DNA of 26,065 nt. It comes from Monoraphidium neglectum (taxonomy: Eukaryota; Chlorophyta; Chlorophyceae; Sphaeropleales; Selenastraceae). Where the stretch lies: assembly GCF_000611645.1 (NCBI RefSeq), contig NW_014013147.1:1-26065 (forward strand), in the 5' to 3' direction. Position numbers and translations under genes: made by a program. Below are positions 1-10,532 of this stretch, one piece after another. The notes under the pieces were generated by a model, which saw only the letters and a program-made list of their open reading frames with translations, had not been told where the DNA came from and searched no databases. Position 1 is the first letter of the stretch, and each line of letters starts with the position of its first letter.

Positions 1-2346
1 GCGCGGCGCGGCGCGGCGCGCGGGGCGGGCGGCGCGTCGGGCGGGGGCGCCTGGCGGGCGCCTGTCGCGCAGGCAGGCAGCTGGGGTGCAGGGGATATGA
101 CTGGGCTCGTTTGAATACGCTTGTAAGACGGACTGGGGGTACTGCTGGCTCATGTGTTGCATCGCTGGTGCATGCAGCGGCCGCATACATAGGCCGGCGC
201 CCGGCGGGAGTACCCAGCTTCGCACGCCCGCGGCGCGCTGCTCCTCGCTCGTGCTGCTGCTGAACGGAATGGACCCAGGAGACCGCTGCTGCAGGAACGC
301 AGCTTCAACTGCTGAAATATCTCATTGAATTTGTGAAACGCACCTCTACCCTTAGCAGCCCAGCCGTCCCAGAGGGCTCCAGACCCCTCGCCAGCCCAAC
401 CAGCGCCAGGCACAGCACTACCCGTGCCGCCCATATTCGCTGGTGTTTTTGATTGATCATTCCTGCCACAATGATACTGATTGCTTCCACAAGTCCGCTC
501 GACACGCGGGGTGGCCGGTTGGAAAAAGGCAATGACCACGATCATGTGGGCGTATGGCGGCACGTCGACCGCCATAAGCATAACAAGGATTTGCAGATAT
601 CGTCAGATGCCGGTGCCAAGCCCTCTATTGGTTGCGACGGTTGCGGATCCTTGTGTTGCTGCCGCCGTAGCTGCTGCATCCACCGCACTTGGCCTCATGG
701 ACAGCGCGGTCTGTCACTGGCTTCCTGCTCCCAAAATGTCCGCTGCTGCCACCAGAGTAAAGAATGTATTCAGCGCAGGCGCTGAACGTGTGCTCTGCGG
801 CCTCCTGCAAAGGTCAACCCGACTTGACCTCCCTTGATCCCACCCTACTTCGAAGCATGGCTCGTTGTAAGATTACTAGTGAAGTAGGACCAAGTGGATT
901 ACATGCCGCGGGCAGATCATGCGCCAGAAAACAGCCCGAGACTGCGCCGCCGTTAATGGCCAAGAACGTTCATGTGACCTACTTGACTGACGACATGCTA
1001 TGTCGCCGGCAGCCACACCGCCGCCCCACTTACTGGCCAGGCGACACGTCGGTGCGGCGCGTCGAGGACCTGCTTTTCTATACAAAACGCAACGGGCAAG
1101 TGCTGCCACACAATAGTCACTCCTCCCCAAACATTTCGAACCAAGCAGGAAACACGTCATCCCGCTGAGCAGGCAAGCAGGGTTTGCGCTCAATCGTGAA
1201 GCCATTGCCAAACGCCTGAAACAGGGGTGTACCACGTCTGCAAAGGACGGCGTTCAGTGCACCCACAGTCTGTCCAGAAGCACCCCAAGTGTCTGCAAAG
1301 CCTCGGGCAATGCATGTGTGCTGTGTTGAATGTAAGGAACCAAGGCGCTGACGCGCCCACGCATGCACAAATACACACACGCTAGACATGTCACGTAAAC
1401 CCACGAGGGGAAGAGGAATCAGTGCAGGTTGAGACAGGCGGCGGCGCCGGCGCGCCCGGACGGGGCGCGAGCGCACGAGGCGCGGCACGGCGGGGGCGCG
1501 GCCTTGGTGCGTTCCGGGGGCGACGCGTATGGGTTGCCCTCGTTCGCTCCTCTCTTGACAACTGATTGAGTGCCCGTCCCTCACTTGACAATATGGGACC
1601 CTGGGGAATCGACCGCCCTGCTTCGACCCACCAACAGACCATGGGGTTAAGGCGTTGATGTGTGAGGCTGCTCAGCAGCGCGCAGGCGTGTGCCAGGAGG
1701 GCAAGCCCGCCGTGGCCGACGGCGGAGTGAAGGGTAATTGGTGGCCCGAGCCGAAAAGCTCGTTGGCATTTTGCGCACACTTTTGAGGGCGTTGCAGGCC
1801 ATGCCGCGGCAAAAAAGGCCGCCCTGCGGGAACGCGGCGCTGCGGGTAGAGAAAGAGGGGCACAGAATGGGAAGGTGATTGAAAGCGTCCAGGGCGGGCT
1901 CCGAAATGCCTTGGGTCGGAGGTGCCGCAAGCAGTGCTGCTGGCGCGGCCGACCCCGCACAGGGTGAGAAGAGGGTGAGTCGTCGCCCAAGCACGAGTGA
2001 GGCAGGGCGTAGGAAACTAGATTGTGGGGGGAAAGGCGGTGAGGCGAGTCGCGCAATTGCTGTCGAGACGCTCAAAGTGGTGCGCTGCCCGATAAAAGTG
2101 CAGCGCACGCTCGTAGTATGTTCCCTCCCACAGACATCGCAAAACCCAACAAATAACCACAAACTCCAGGTGCCCGCCAGCTCGTGCTGAAGCGGGATCC
2201 AAGGCCATGCCCAAGTGCCTGAAGGCGACCACCAGGCACGCGCAGCCGCACAGCCGAGCGGCAGGCCTTACCGCGCGCCTGCTCCCCCGCCCGGCGCGCC
2301 GCCGCAAGCGGGAACCGCCTTCGCTTTTCAGTTCGACATGTGCCCG

Positions 2347-2393
2347 GTGTGCTGACTCACACCAGGGGCCAGTGTGCTGACTCACACCAGGGG
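2347..2393. repeat. Two-copy 25-bp tandem repeat, each with a TGACTCA site
   Basis: A 22-bp unit at 2347-2368 is repeated exactly at 2372-2393, with a period of 25. Each copy contains TGACTCA (2353-2359 and 2378-2384), the consensus of AP-1/GCN4-type bZIP proteins, inside an imperfect dyad GTGTG-n6-CACAC. The duplication is seen directly; any regulatory role is inference. Confidence 0.7.
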
Positions 2394-2615
2394 TGCTAAG
2401 CAGGAGTGCGCTCGCAAGCGCATGGTCACACGCGATCGGCTCGTGTGCGCTGGTCCGCACACTCATTTGTGACGCGCCTGCCCCTCGGCCGGTTAGCTGG
2501 CCGCAGCCACATAAGAGAAAGCTTGTGACGCCCCTAACAGGGCGCCGCAATGGGTTGGTGCTGAAAGGTGGCACCGGCAAGTGCAAGAGTGGGGCTACCC
2601 CAAGATTGCGGAAGG

Positions 2616-2633
2616 CGCGTGCTGAAGCACGCG
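2616..2633. repeat. Short perfect hairpin, 7-bp stem with TGAA loop
   Basis: CGCGTGC, loop TGAA, then GCACGCG. A similar hairpin with the same loop lies at 10082-10103 downstream of the paralogous kinase B. Function unknown. Confidence 0.5.
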
Positions 2634-3287
2634 TGGCGGCAGGGGGAGGGCATTCTGCAAGGCTCGTGCCGTTGCGCCCGCCGACGCGCCTGTGTGGGGC
2701 CGAGGGACCCCGAATGTGTGAACTGATGCGCCTCTCGCCCTCAAGACCAGTGTGGCAGGCGCCTGGCGGCGGCGGGCGAGGCGAGATTGGCGGGTGCCGG
2801 GCAGTCTCATCCGCTCCACTGGAGCCGCCGTCCGCACGCGGCGGCGGCAATGCGAAAAGGGCGCTCGGCGCCAGGGCAGGCCCCTGCTCTGTGGCACGTG
2901 CAGGAGGCACTCACGAGCGCGCATCGGGCGCGCTGTGGCTGGTAAACACGCTCTGGGAGACACGAGCAGTGACTGCTGTGCGGCATGTCAACTTGCGGCT
3001 CGCCAAATGATGAGGTGGCATGCATTAAGGTGGGGCATCATGTGCAGATGTGAGGGGAGAGGGTGCAGCTGCTGTGGGCAAAGACTCCGATGGGGCAGAC
3101 TCCCATGTGGCTGAGTCGTGCGGCCGAGGCGCGCCGTATCAAGCGCCGCACGCCCGTGTCGACTGCACGTTTGCTGCGAGTTCGCCTTGGGTGCGGCCAC
3201 AGAAAGCACCGGGCGCTCAACCAGGCGGACCGTCGGCTGTGCCCACGGCGTCGCACGGGCTGCTGTCCTGCTGTTGCGGGCGTGTCA

Positions 3288-4495
3288 TCAAGCGCTGCCC
3301 GGGAAGAGCTGGCCCAGGGGCTGCAGTATCTCGAGTATGTCCCGGAACGTGGGGCGGTCAGAGGGGTCGTGCGCCATGCAGGCCGCAGCCAGCAGCTGAA
3401 CGCACGCAAGAGCACAGCAGGGGGGCGGGGGAAGGGGGCGTGGTTGATTTGTATTGTGAAAACTAGATGCTGGGGTTGGCCATGCACTTGAGAAGTCGAG
3501 AGCTGGAAAGTTGTCGGCACAACCTCGGAAGGCACGGCAGTGCAGCCCCCGCTGAGCTGCGGAGGCGCCTGCGAGCTGCCCGGCACTGCCTGCGGCAGGC
3601 CTGCTGCGCACCGCACCTGGAGGCACTCTGGGACGTCAGAGGCCGGCCCAAACTCGAGGCGGCGCCGCTCGACACACACGGCATGCAGGAGCGTCGCCCG
3701 CGTCATGCCGCGCCAGGGCTGCTCGCCGGTGCAAATCTGGCGGGTTTGACGACAGAGGCGGCAGCTGTCAGCAGTGCGCGTTGGAAAGCAGATTGCTTCG
3801 CATTGTTGCTTGGGTCAGGCTAGAAAAGCCGCCACACAATCGCATCAACGCGTGTGTGAGGGGATTGCATCCTCCAAGCTTGTCCAGCACATAAGGGCGC
3901 GCCGCCTCGGGGTTGCGGCGTCATACACTCGCAACTGCGGGCCCCCCACCTGCCAGAGCAGCACCCCGAATGAGTAGACGTCTGCGGCCTTTGAGACCAG
4001 CCGCTGCGACAGCACCTCTGGCGCCATGGCCGTGGCGGCCCCGTGGTCTGACGCTGTGACACTCTCATGGCCCTCCTCCAGCACCAGGGACAGCCCGAAA
4101 TCTGAAGGGGGGGTGCATGCGCAAGTGTGCGTGTGTCGGTGTGTGTCAGTATGTGTGTCAGAATGTGTGTTTGTGTGTAAAGAGTGTGTGTGGGGGAGAG
4201 AGTGGGTGCAGGGCGGTTCCGCCAGTGAATGTATGAGAGGGCTGCACGGCGGGCCTGGCACCAGCCAGTCTTTGCCCTTGGCGAGGGGGCGCAACCGTGC
4301 AGGGACGGGCACCAGGGGGACCAACGGATTGCCTGCGAGGGTCGGGACGCGCCCCGCCGCGCCGCACCTGAGATCTGTGCGACGAAGCCGCGCGCGTCCG
4401 TGTCGCTGGCCGCACGGCTGCTGAGCAGCACGTTTGATGCTGTGAGGTCGCAGTGCAGTATGCCCAGGGCGTGGAGGTATGCCATGCCGGACGCG

Positions 4496-4555
<60 letters not shown>

Positions 4556-5040
4556 CGCCAGCGTCTCGTGTTGATGGGGGAGGGGATGGGGGCGAGTCAA
4601 ATCGCCAGTGGACCGAATCAGGCAGCTTTCGCCGCGCAAAAAGGGCGCAGGTTCTGACCTCACGGGTGGTGGCGAGCGCTCGCAGCAGGTTGACAGAGCC
4701 GCCGCTGCCTCCCGGCCCGCGCATGGCCCCGCTGTCGACCGCGGCCTGCAGGGTGCCCTTGTCTGCGTAGTCCAGCACCAGCCAGGTCTGGGTTGGGGTG
4801 ATGGGGCCGCAGTCCAGCGCCAGTCCGGGGCGAGTTCGGGACGTTGGTAGTGGGGGACAACAAAGCAAGAGCGGCGATGAGCTGCTTGCTTGCAGACAGG
4901 CGTAGCGTAGTCGCAGGGGCAAGTGCAGGCACAAGTGCAAACGCACAACCAGGTGCATTTGTCCAGTATCACCACCTACACGCAGATAACCGTTCTGAAG
5001 ACGCGTGACGTGCATACACGCACACACACGCAAACCAACA

Positions 5041-5088
<48 letters not shown>

Positions 5089-7379
5089 TGCGCGCACCCA
5101 CCTGCCCATTGGCCTCGTGCCACGCGAGGGTGCGGACTATGTTGGGGTGCGACAGTGCCGCAGACAGCTCCGCCTCGAGGGCAGCTCCGGACTGCGGGTC
5201 TCGCTGAGTCACCGTGTCCAGGGCCTTGACCGCCACAGGGGCGCCGTGGTAGGTGCCCATGTACACCCTGCATTGCAGTGAAATGAGATTGTCCCAGCTA
5301 TATGTGTGGTTCGCTTTGAGCAGCTAAGTTGAGCCCGTGGCTTGTCCTTCCAGGGGCAGCAAACCCTGTTTATGATGCAAGCATCAATAAAAGCAGAGTG
5401 CAGAAAGCAGCACGCTGCAAACGCGACGGGCCCGAGCTGGAGCACGAATCAGGCCGGGCCGCCGGGCAGGCAGCATGCGCCCACCTGCCGAAGTTGCCCG
5501 CGCCAAGCACGGCTCCCAGCCGCAGCTGACTCAGCGCGTCGTCCCCCGACAGCGACAGCCGCGCCGCGCGCCCGCTCGCCACGGCCGCGCCGCAGCTCGA
5601 GCCGACGGCAGTGACGGCAGTGCTAAAGCTTGAGCCGCCGCCGGCACCGCAGTTGCTGCTGCTGAATGAACTCAGCAATGAAGAGCGGCTCGTCGACTCC
5701 TGGCAGGAGCTTGACGCGCCCAGCAGGGTGTGGCGGCCGCTGTCGTACCCACCCTGCGGGCAGCGCGCGGCACGGCGCAGCGGGGTGCAAAGCGGCGAGA
5801 AAGTCATTGGTACGGGCACATGCACAGCAGGAGGTTCGCAGGAGGGTCCCAGATGGAAGGACAGCGGCTGCTTGTAATGAGGGGGGGGGGGGCGAGAGAG
5901 GCGCCACGGGCGGTGACCGACGGGCCACACCTCGCTCTTGCTGGGCATGAGCAAGCTGCCGTGCGGCTGCCGCTCGAGGTGATGCGCGCCGGGCGCCCAG
6001 TCGTCGCCGATGGAGATGCGGCGGCTGCCGCGCGCGAGCGTGCGCCACTGGCCCGCGGTGGGGTCCTTTGGGGGCACGAGCGGAAGATCTGGGATCATCT
6101 GTCGGGGTCGCGGGGGGCCGCACGGAGGGCGGGCACGGATGACACGGTGGGGCGAGGTGAGGCGTTCGCAGGGGAGGCGGAAGCGTCAGCGCCGCTCGGG
6201 TCTGTGAATGGCGACACCACAGGCGATCGTGCAACCGCACATGCATGGCTGGTGCCTGCCAGCACTTTACAGCAGCCGTTGAAAGCTGCGCGGCAGCTGC
6301 ACGGTAGCTGCGCGGCCTGGCTGCGGCCTCACCTCCTCGACCTCCCGCAGCGCCTGCTCAGCAAAGTACTCAAGGGTCTGCTGGTGCGCCATGCCCACCT
6401 CCGCGCGCGGCTCGGGGTCGCAGCAGCAGCTGCGGGGGCGCACGGGCGCATGCACGCGCGCACAGCCTCAGAGAAAGTGAGCAAGCCAGGGGTTGAGGCG
6501 CGCAACGCGCGGCGCGAGGGGATGCAGGTGTAATCGCGGGCGCGGGGGGCGGCTCACATGGCGCCCATCCAGCGGCCGTCGGCGCCGAAGAAGGGGGCGC
6601 ATGCGAAGAACCTCATTTGGCCATTCAGGACTGAAGGCAGGGAGGAGGACCTGTGTGTTTGTGGAGGGGGCAGGGACGTCGGATAGTGAGATGCATGACA
6701 TGCGGCAAGCATGGCCTGCGGGCCCCCCCGCCCGGGTGCATGCAGGGTGCATGCCGCACCGCGCGGCGTGCGCATGGAGGTGCGCACGCACCTGCCGTCC
6801 GCAGCAGTGTCTGGGATGAAGACGGGCCCCTCGATGGCAGGGTCGCAAGCGAGCGCCCATACGTCCGCCGCGAGCTGCTGCCTGCCGCGCCTCGGCGTCC
6901 GGTCCGCCGGACGCCCGTCGTCGCTGCGGCACAGGCACACGCGCCCGCGGCCGTGCGCGCCGGGAACCGCGATTGCGGCCATGCTGGCACCGTACAGGCG
7001 GCCGGCCAGCGCAGCGATGCGCTCCAGCTCTGGGGAAGGCGCTTCGCTGGACAGCTCAGGGGCGGGCCCAAAGGGCTTGGTGCCGGCACCACCACGACTC
7101 GGCGTCAGCGCCCCGGCGGTTGCGCCAGCGGGAAAGCCCGTCGGGGCCGGGACCACGCACCACGCATGCGAGGCTGTGGGAGGCGCGGTGCGCGGCTCAC
7201 GCGGTGCCTGAGGACGATCGGCAGGTCGGATGGTCGCGCGTGGGTGAGCAGCGGCGGCGGATCTTTCAAGATATGAACGCCAGCGCCGCATGCCGCGCGG
7301 AGCCCCCCTGCCGCCCGCGGCTCACCGAGTTGGCTACAAATGGCTCATAGGTGAGCGTGCGACTCGTGTTTGCTCCCAT
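3288..7379 (-). CDS. GAF-domain TKL-type protein kinase, paralogue A (12 exons, 633 aa)
   Basis: Predicted signalling kinase. Exons (minus): 7379-7326, 7207-6792, 6650-6558, 6429-6333, 6098-5931, 5753-5485, 5267-5102, 4787-4659, 4497-4368, 4101-3950, 3736-3617, 3395-3288 (TGA). All junctions are GT-AG and keep frame. The start is the first ATG after an in-frame TAG 11 codons upstream. The N-terminus MGANTSR fits an N-myristoylation signal. A GAF domain spans about residues 75-215, with the typical block VLNGQMRFFACAPFF. A Ser/Ala-rich linker with SRRISIGDD follows. The kinase domain spans about 355-630: G-loop GAGNFG 360-365, VAVK Lys380, alphaC Glu397 or 399, catalytic loop HCDLTASN 479-486, DFG 508-510 (Asp codon split by an intron), APE 534-536, Asp548, Arg612. 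The catalytic Asp is present, but HRD-Arg is Cys and the catalytic-loop Lys is Thr. The GAF ligand cannot be told from sequence. Tandem paralogue of the gene at 10533-15160. Confidence 0.92.
4499..4554. repeat. (TG)28 microsatellite in kinase A intron 8
   Basis: An uninterrupted TG run on the plus strand. On the coding strand it is (CA)n running straight into the splice acceptor, so the repeat itself supplies the ACACAG acceptor of exon 9. Confidence 0.95.
5045..5085. repeat. (CA)n microsatellite in kinase A intron 7
   Basis: A run of about 20 CA units, read as (TG)n on the coding strand, near the donor side of the intron between exons 7 and 8. The homologous intron of kinase B (about 12380-12450) is also TG-rich. 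Confidence 0.95.
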
Positions 7380-9804
7380 TTGGTCTGTGCTGCGGCTGAC
7401 GTCCTGTGGCTATCCAACGCAGCAGCGAGTGCGACGGGCCATGATGAGTCGAAAGAGCTTGTAGAGGCCCGTCTATGCGTTTTGAGCGCTGTCGCGCGCT
7501 CAACGCGATAGATTTCGGGGCGTGCTTCGCCGATCTTCCCCGCTGTTGCTGGTTGCCGAATCAACGCTATTGGAGGCCTTTCAGCTCAGGTGGGGCCTTA
7601 GATTGGAACCAACGATGTTATTCGTAGGGCGAGCAACCCTGTTCCTTGAAGACAAGGGCCGTCGTTCTGTGATGATGCCAGAGTCGACAGGCGCGCTGAT
7701 AGCGGTGACTGATTGCTCAACCCCCCCTTGATTGTTAAAAGAAAAATCGTGCGTTGAACGCCTTGGCGGTGCGGTTGCCCGCTGGGCGAGCCTGCCCAGC
7801 CACCCCGTGGTGCCGGGTGAGCATCACTAGCCCCGAGCTGTGAACTGTGAACATTGTGCAGCGCCACCACCAGAGCCAAGTCTTAAATTTCCACCTGGGA
7901 GCAGGCATGCATACCTCGCCCCCATCAGCAGCCCAGCCATACAGCAGCACCACCCAGTCGAGTGCAGCTCTAGTGCAGCAGCTCGCCAGTCGTAGCTTCA
8001 CTTGCCACGAGACAACATGCTGATTCAGACCGTCCAGGCCGTGAACATTTAGTTGCATTGCGCGCAAGACATGCAGCTGGATTGTGTTTGCCAGCCCACG
8101 TGCAACCGCATCAGAGTGGGCGGTCGTAGTGGCATCCCTGTGCCATTTCAGGCTCCAGTGCTGCAGGAGGTCGAGCTGCTGCCCGCGTACATGTCAGGAG
8201 GGTGAGTGGCACAACAGGTGTGATGTCGCCAGCCATGCTGATACTCTATTGCAACGAACCTAGGGTCACCCCTGTGCAGGGTTTGCCGCCCCCAAAGCAC
8301 CCGGTCCGCGCGAAGTGGTCAGCAGGTGCCGACCCCGTGCCCGCCGCCCGGCAACCGTTGTCAGATATGGCCCTGACGGTGGTGGTGGTGACGCACCAAC
8401 AGGCAAGTCATTGTACATGCTTACATGCGACAGGGCACCAAATCTGGTGGTCCACGCGTCGCTGAAAACAGACCAACAGAAACAGACCAACCCTTGTGCA
8501 AACAAACGAGAAACCTGACAGGCAGCCTCACAATGCGACTTCAATAATCTGACTTCAAAAACGAAAACGGGGATGGTATGGTGCCAAACAACACCTTGTA
8601 CAAACGCTGCAGAGTGACAATACAGGCTCAGCAATCCACCGCCCCCCAACGCTGGCACGCATGATGTGTGCGGCAGGGAATTGGCCATCCAATGCGAAGG
8701 GCAGGACGGCGGCAAAGCCTCCAGATGGCCTGCGGATGATGCATGGAAGAGAGCGACGCACTGATGGGCGCAGCAGCGAGGGAGCAGCGCTGCCGAGTCT
8801 GCAGCCGTGCAGGCGCCTGGGGGCGGTTTGACCATGACGGACGGTGCCTGCAAATAAAGCAGGCGTGTGCGGCGGCGTGATGGGGGTTCTTGCCTCTGTG
8901 CTACTCTCGCGTGTTCAAAGCTCGTGCCTTTCAACACACGGGCGGCGGGACGCAACGCCCCCTTTTGTGCGGGGGCCGCCTGTCTGCACACGCGCTTGCG
9001 CTCGCACGCAGGCGCATGTGCATGAGAAGCCAGGAATGGCGGACGGCGCTGAGCCCGGCCCAGGAAGGCAGAGACGCGTCGTCCGAGGCGCGGGTGCGAG
9101 AGTCGGCAACAGCGCGGCACACACATCCCTTCGAGATGGCGGCAGCCATACCAAGCGTGCTTTGCAGAGTGTTCATGCATTGTATGAGGATGTGGCGCAG
9201 CGCTGGGGGCTCCGCGCCAAGAGCGCCGGGCCCACGCGCCAGGCAGCATGGACCTCTCCGGCTCGGCAAAGAGCCGTCGCCGGCCGCGGCCAAACAGGGA
9301 GTGGTGTGGGGTGATGGGGCGCGTGTGGTCTGGCATCCTAACAAAACGTAGGTCAGCAATGTGCTGCTTTTCGGCATAGCGAGAACTAACGCCACAGCAG
9401 AAAGACTTGTCAAAATAACCCTCCTCCCGCCAAGCAAGGCCCAACACGGCAGCTGCTTTGTTTCAAGAACCTCCCCAGAGCCCAGCCCTCCTAACCTACA
9501 ATGAGTAGCCGGCGGCTGGCGCCGGCGTCGGCTGGCAAGGCCAATGTCAAGTTGCCATGAGACACAGAAATGCAAGCGGCAAGCAAGGGGTCGATTTTGG
9601 GCCCGTCTGCCTGGTCAGGGGGCTGGATCTGCCGCGGCAGGCGCCAAACGGGCGGGTCCTCATCGAGCGCTGCGCTGGGGGGGACATGCGTGCTAACGCA
9701 CGGGCCCGTCCCTTTCGCGGCCGGTGGGGGGATGCGTGCCGACGCAAACGCTCGTTCCCTCCACAGCCAAGGCCTCCTGGGCCCGCCTGCCAGGGTTTCC
9801 CAGT

Positions 9805-9880
9805 GGGCCCACGCTCGCGTGGGCCCGCGCTCCCACAAGCGCGGGCCCAGGCGGCCGGCGCTTGTGGCGTAGGCCGCCTG
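9805..9880. repeat. Cluster of three successive perfect inverted repeats plus a fourth alternative pairing
   Basis: GGGCCCACGC (9805-9814) pairs with GCGTGGGCCC (9817-9826). GGGCCCGCGC (9821-9830) pairs with GCGCGGGCCC (9839-9848). CAGGCGGCC (9848-9856) pairs with GGCCGCCTG (9872-9880). In addition CCACAAGCGC (9833-9842) pairs with GCGCTTGTGG (9858-9867), which competes with the second and third stems. All stems are perfect, 9-10 bp. Arms are shared between neighbours, so the structures are mutually exclusive or pseudoknot-like. No terminal repeats or target-site duplication were recognised. Confidence 0.8.
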
Positions 9881-10081
9881 TGCCCGTGCTGGAGTCGCGG
9901 GCGGCACGCTGTGTGCTGGGCCCGGCAGCACAACAAGGCGTGTGGGTGGTAAACAGACAGGCAGTAGGCTCAAAACGGATGCTGGATTGGAAAAGGGCCG
10001 TCGATGTGTGTGGGAGCGAGGCGTGGGCCACGACCCTCAAGGTGAGTCGGGGGCGCCTGGGAAGGCAAGGAGCCGGCGATG

Positions 10082-10103
10082 CGCGCATGCTGAAGCATGC
10101 GCG
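10082..10103. repeat. Perfect hairpin, 9-bp stem with TGAA loop
   Basis: CGCGCATGC, loop TGAA, then GCATGCGCG, about 430 bp downstream of the kinase B stop. It resembles the hairpin at 2616-2633 about 650 bp downstream of the kinase A stop; the loop is identical and the stem differs. Confidence 0.55.
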
Positions 10104-10532
10104 ACGGCCGGCAGGCGTCTCATGGCGCGCGGGTTGCATCTGCCGGCCCCGCGTCGACAGGCAGAGGCCCATCATCATTCTGATCGGTTTGTTGAACACG
10201 CAGGGCCCCGGGCAGGGAATTGGAGGCATGTCAATGCTATCTGGCAAGGCAGTCCAGGGTTTGCAATGGGTGCTGCGTGGCGAAGCTGAAGTGCACGCGT
10301 GAGGCCCGCTTGTGGACCGCGCAGCGCGAAGAGCGCGCTTGTCGCCTTGGACGGGCGTGACGGTGTCGACGCGCCGCCGCCCAGCGCTGCGGCCCGCCGG
10401 GCGACGCCGCGCGCCGCCTCACGCACCGCGGACGCCCCCGCGCCGCGCAGCGCGTGCCGGCCCCCGGCCGCAGGCCCGCCACCGCGGGCGCCGCATGCGG
10501 GCTGCTGCACTGCTGCTGCTGCGGCGGTGTGA

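Larger units (their letters stand above)
1..3287. other. Intergenic region downstream of kinase A, no gene supported
   Basis: I find no recognisable domain, no plausible exon chain and no tRNA-like sequence here. The first 60 bases are a GC-only low-complexity run of GCGCG-like units. Open frames on both strands (for example 1391-2056 and 2017-2910, minus) are rich in R, P, A, H and C, match nothing I know, and are what stop-poor GC-rich DNA gives by chance. Recognisable elements are the duplicated TGACTCA repeat near 2350-2393 and a short hairpin at 2616-2633. No TTACA (a minus-strand TGTAA poly(A) signal) occurs within several hundred bases of the kinase A stop, so the end of its transcript is not located. 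Confidence 0.6.
7380..10532. other. Spacer between the two kinase genes, no gene supported
   Basis: The region must hold the promoter of kinase A (7380 upward) and the 3' end of kinase B. I see no protein family in any frame. The longest frame (minus, 8266-9447) begins at GTG, is rich in H, C and R, and has no recognisable motif. The nearest minus-strand TGTAA (TTACA at 8421-8425) is about 2.1 kb past the kinase B stop and is a weak candidate for its poly(A) signal. Notable elements are the inverted-repeat cluster at 9805-9880 and the hairpin at 10082-10103. Confidence 0.6.

Noticed and set aside
1391..2910. Long minus-strand frames in the left flank
   Set aside because: Overlapping frames of similar quality, no motif, no homologous exon.
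1..3287. A third kinase copy to the left of kinase A
   Set aside because: The exon 1 end motif (CTCACCGAGTTGGC on plus) and kinase-core exons occur only in the two annotated copies.
4153..4553. Frames coding runs of Cys-Val or His-Thr
   Set aside because: They are translations of TG/CA microsatellites within introns.
7735..8067. Minus-strand frame with NVHGL, faintly like a LINE endonuclease start
   Set aside because: No catalytic motifs follow in any frame, so there is no support for a transposon.
8266..9447. 393-codon minus-strand open frame
   Set aside because: Starts with GTG, is rich in H, C and R, has no domain, and such frames are frequent in GC-rich DNA.
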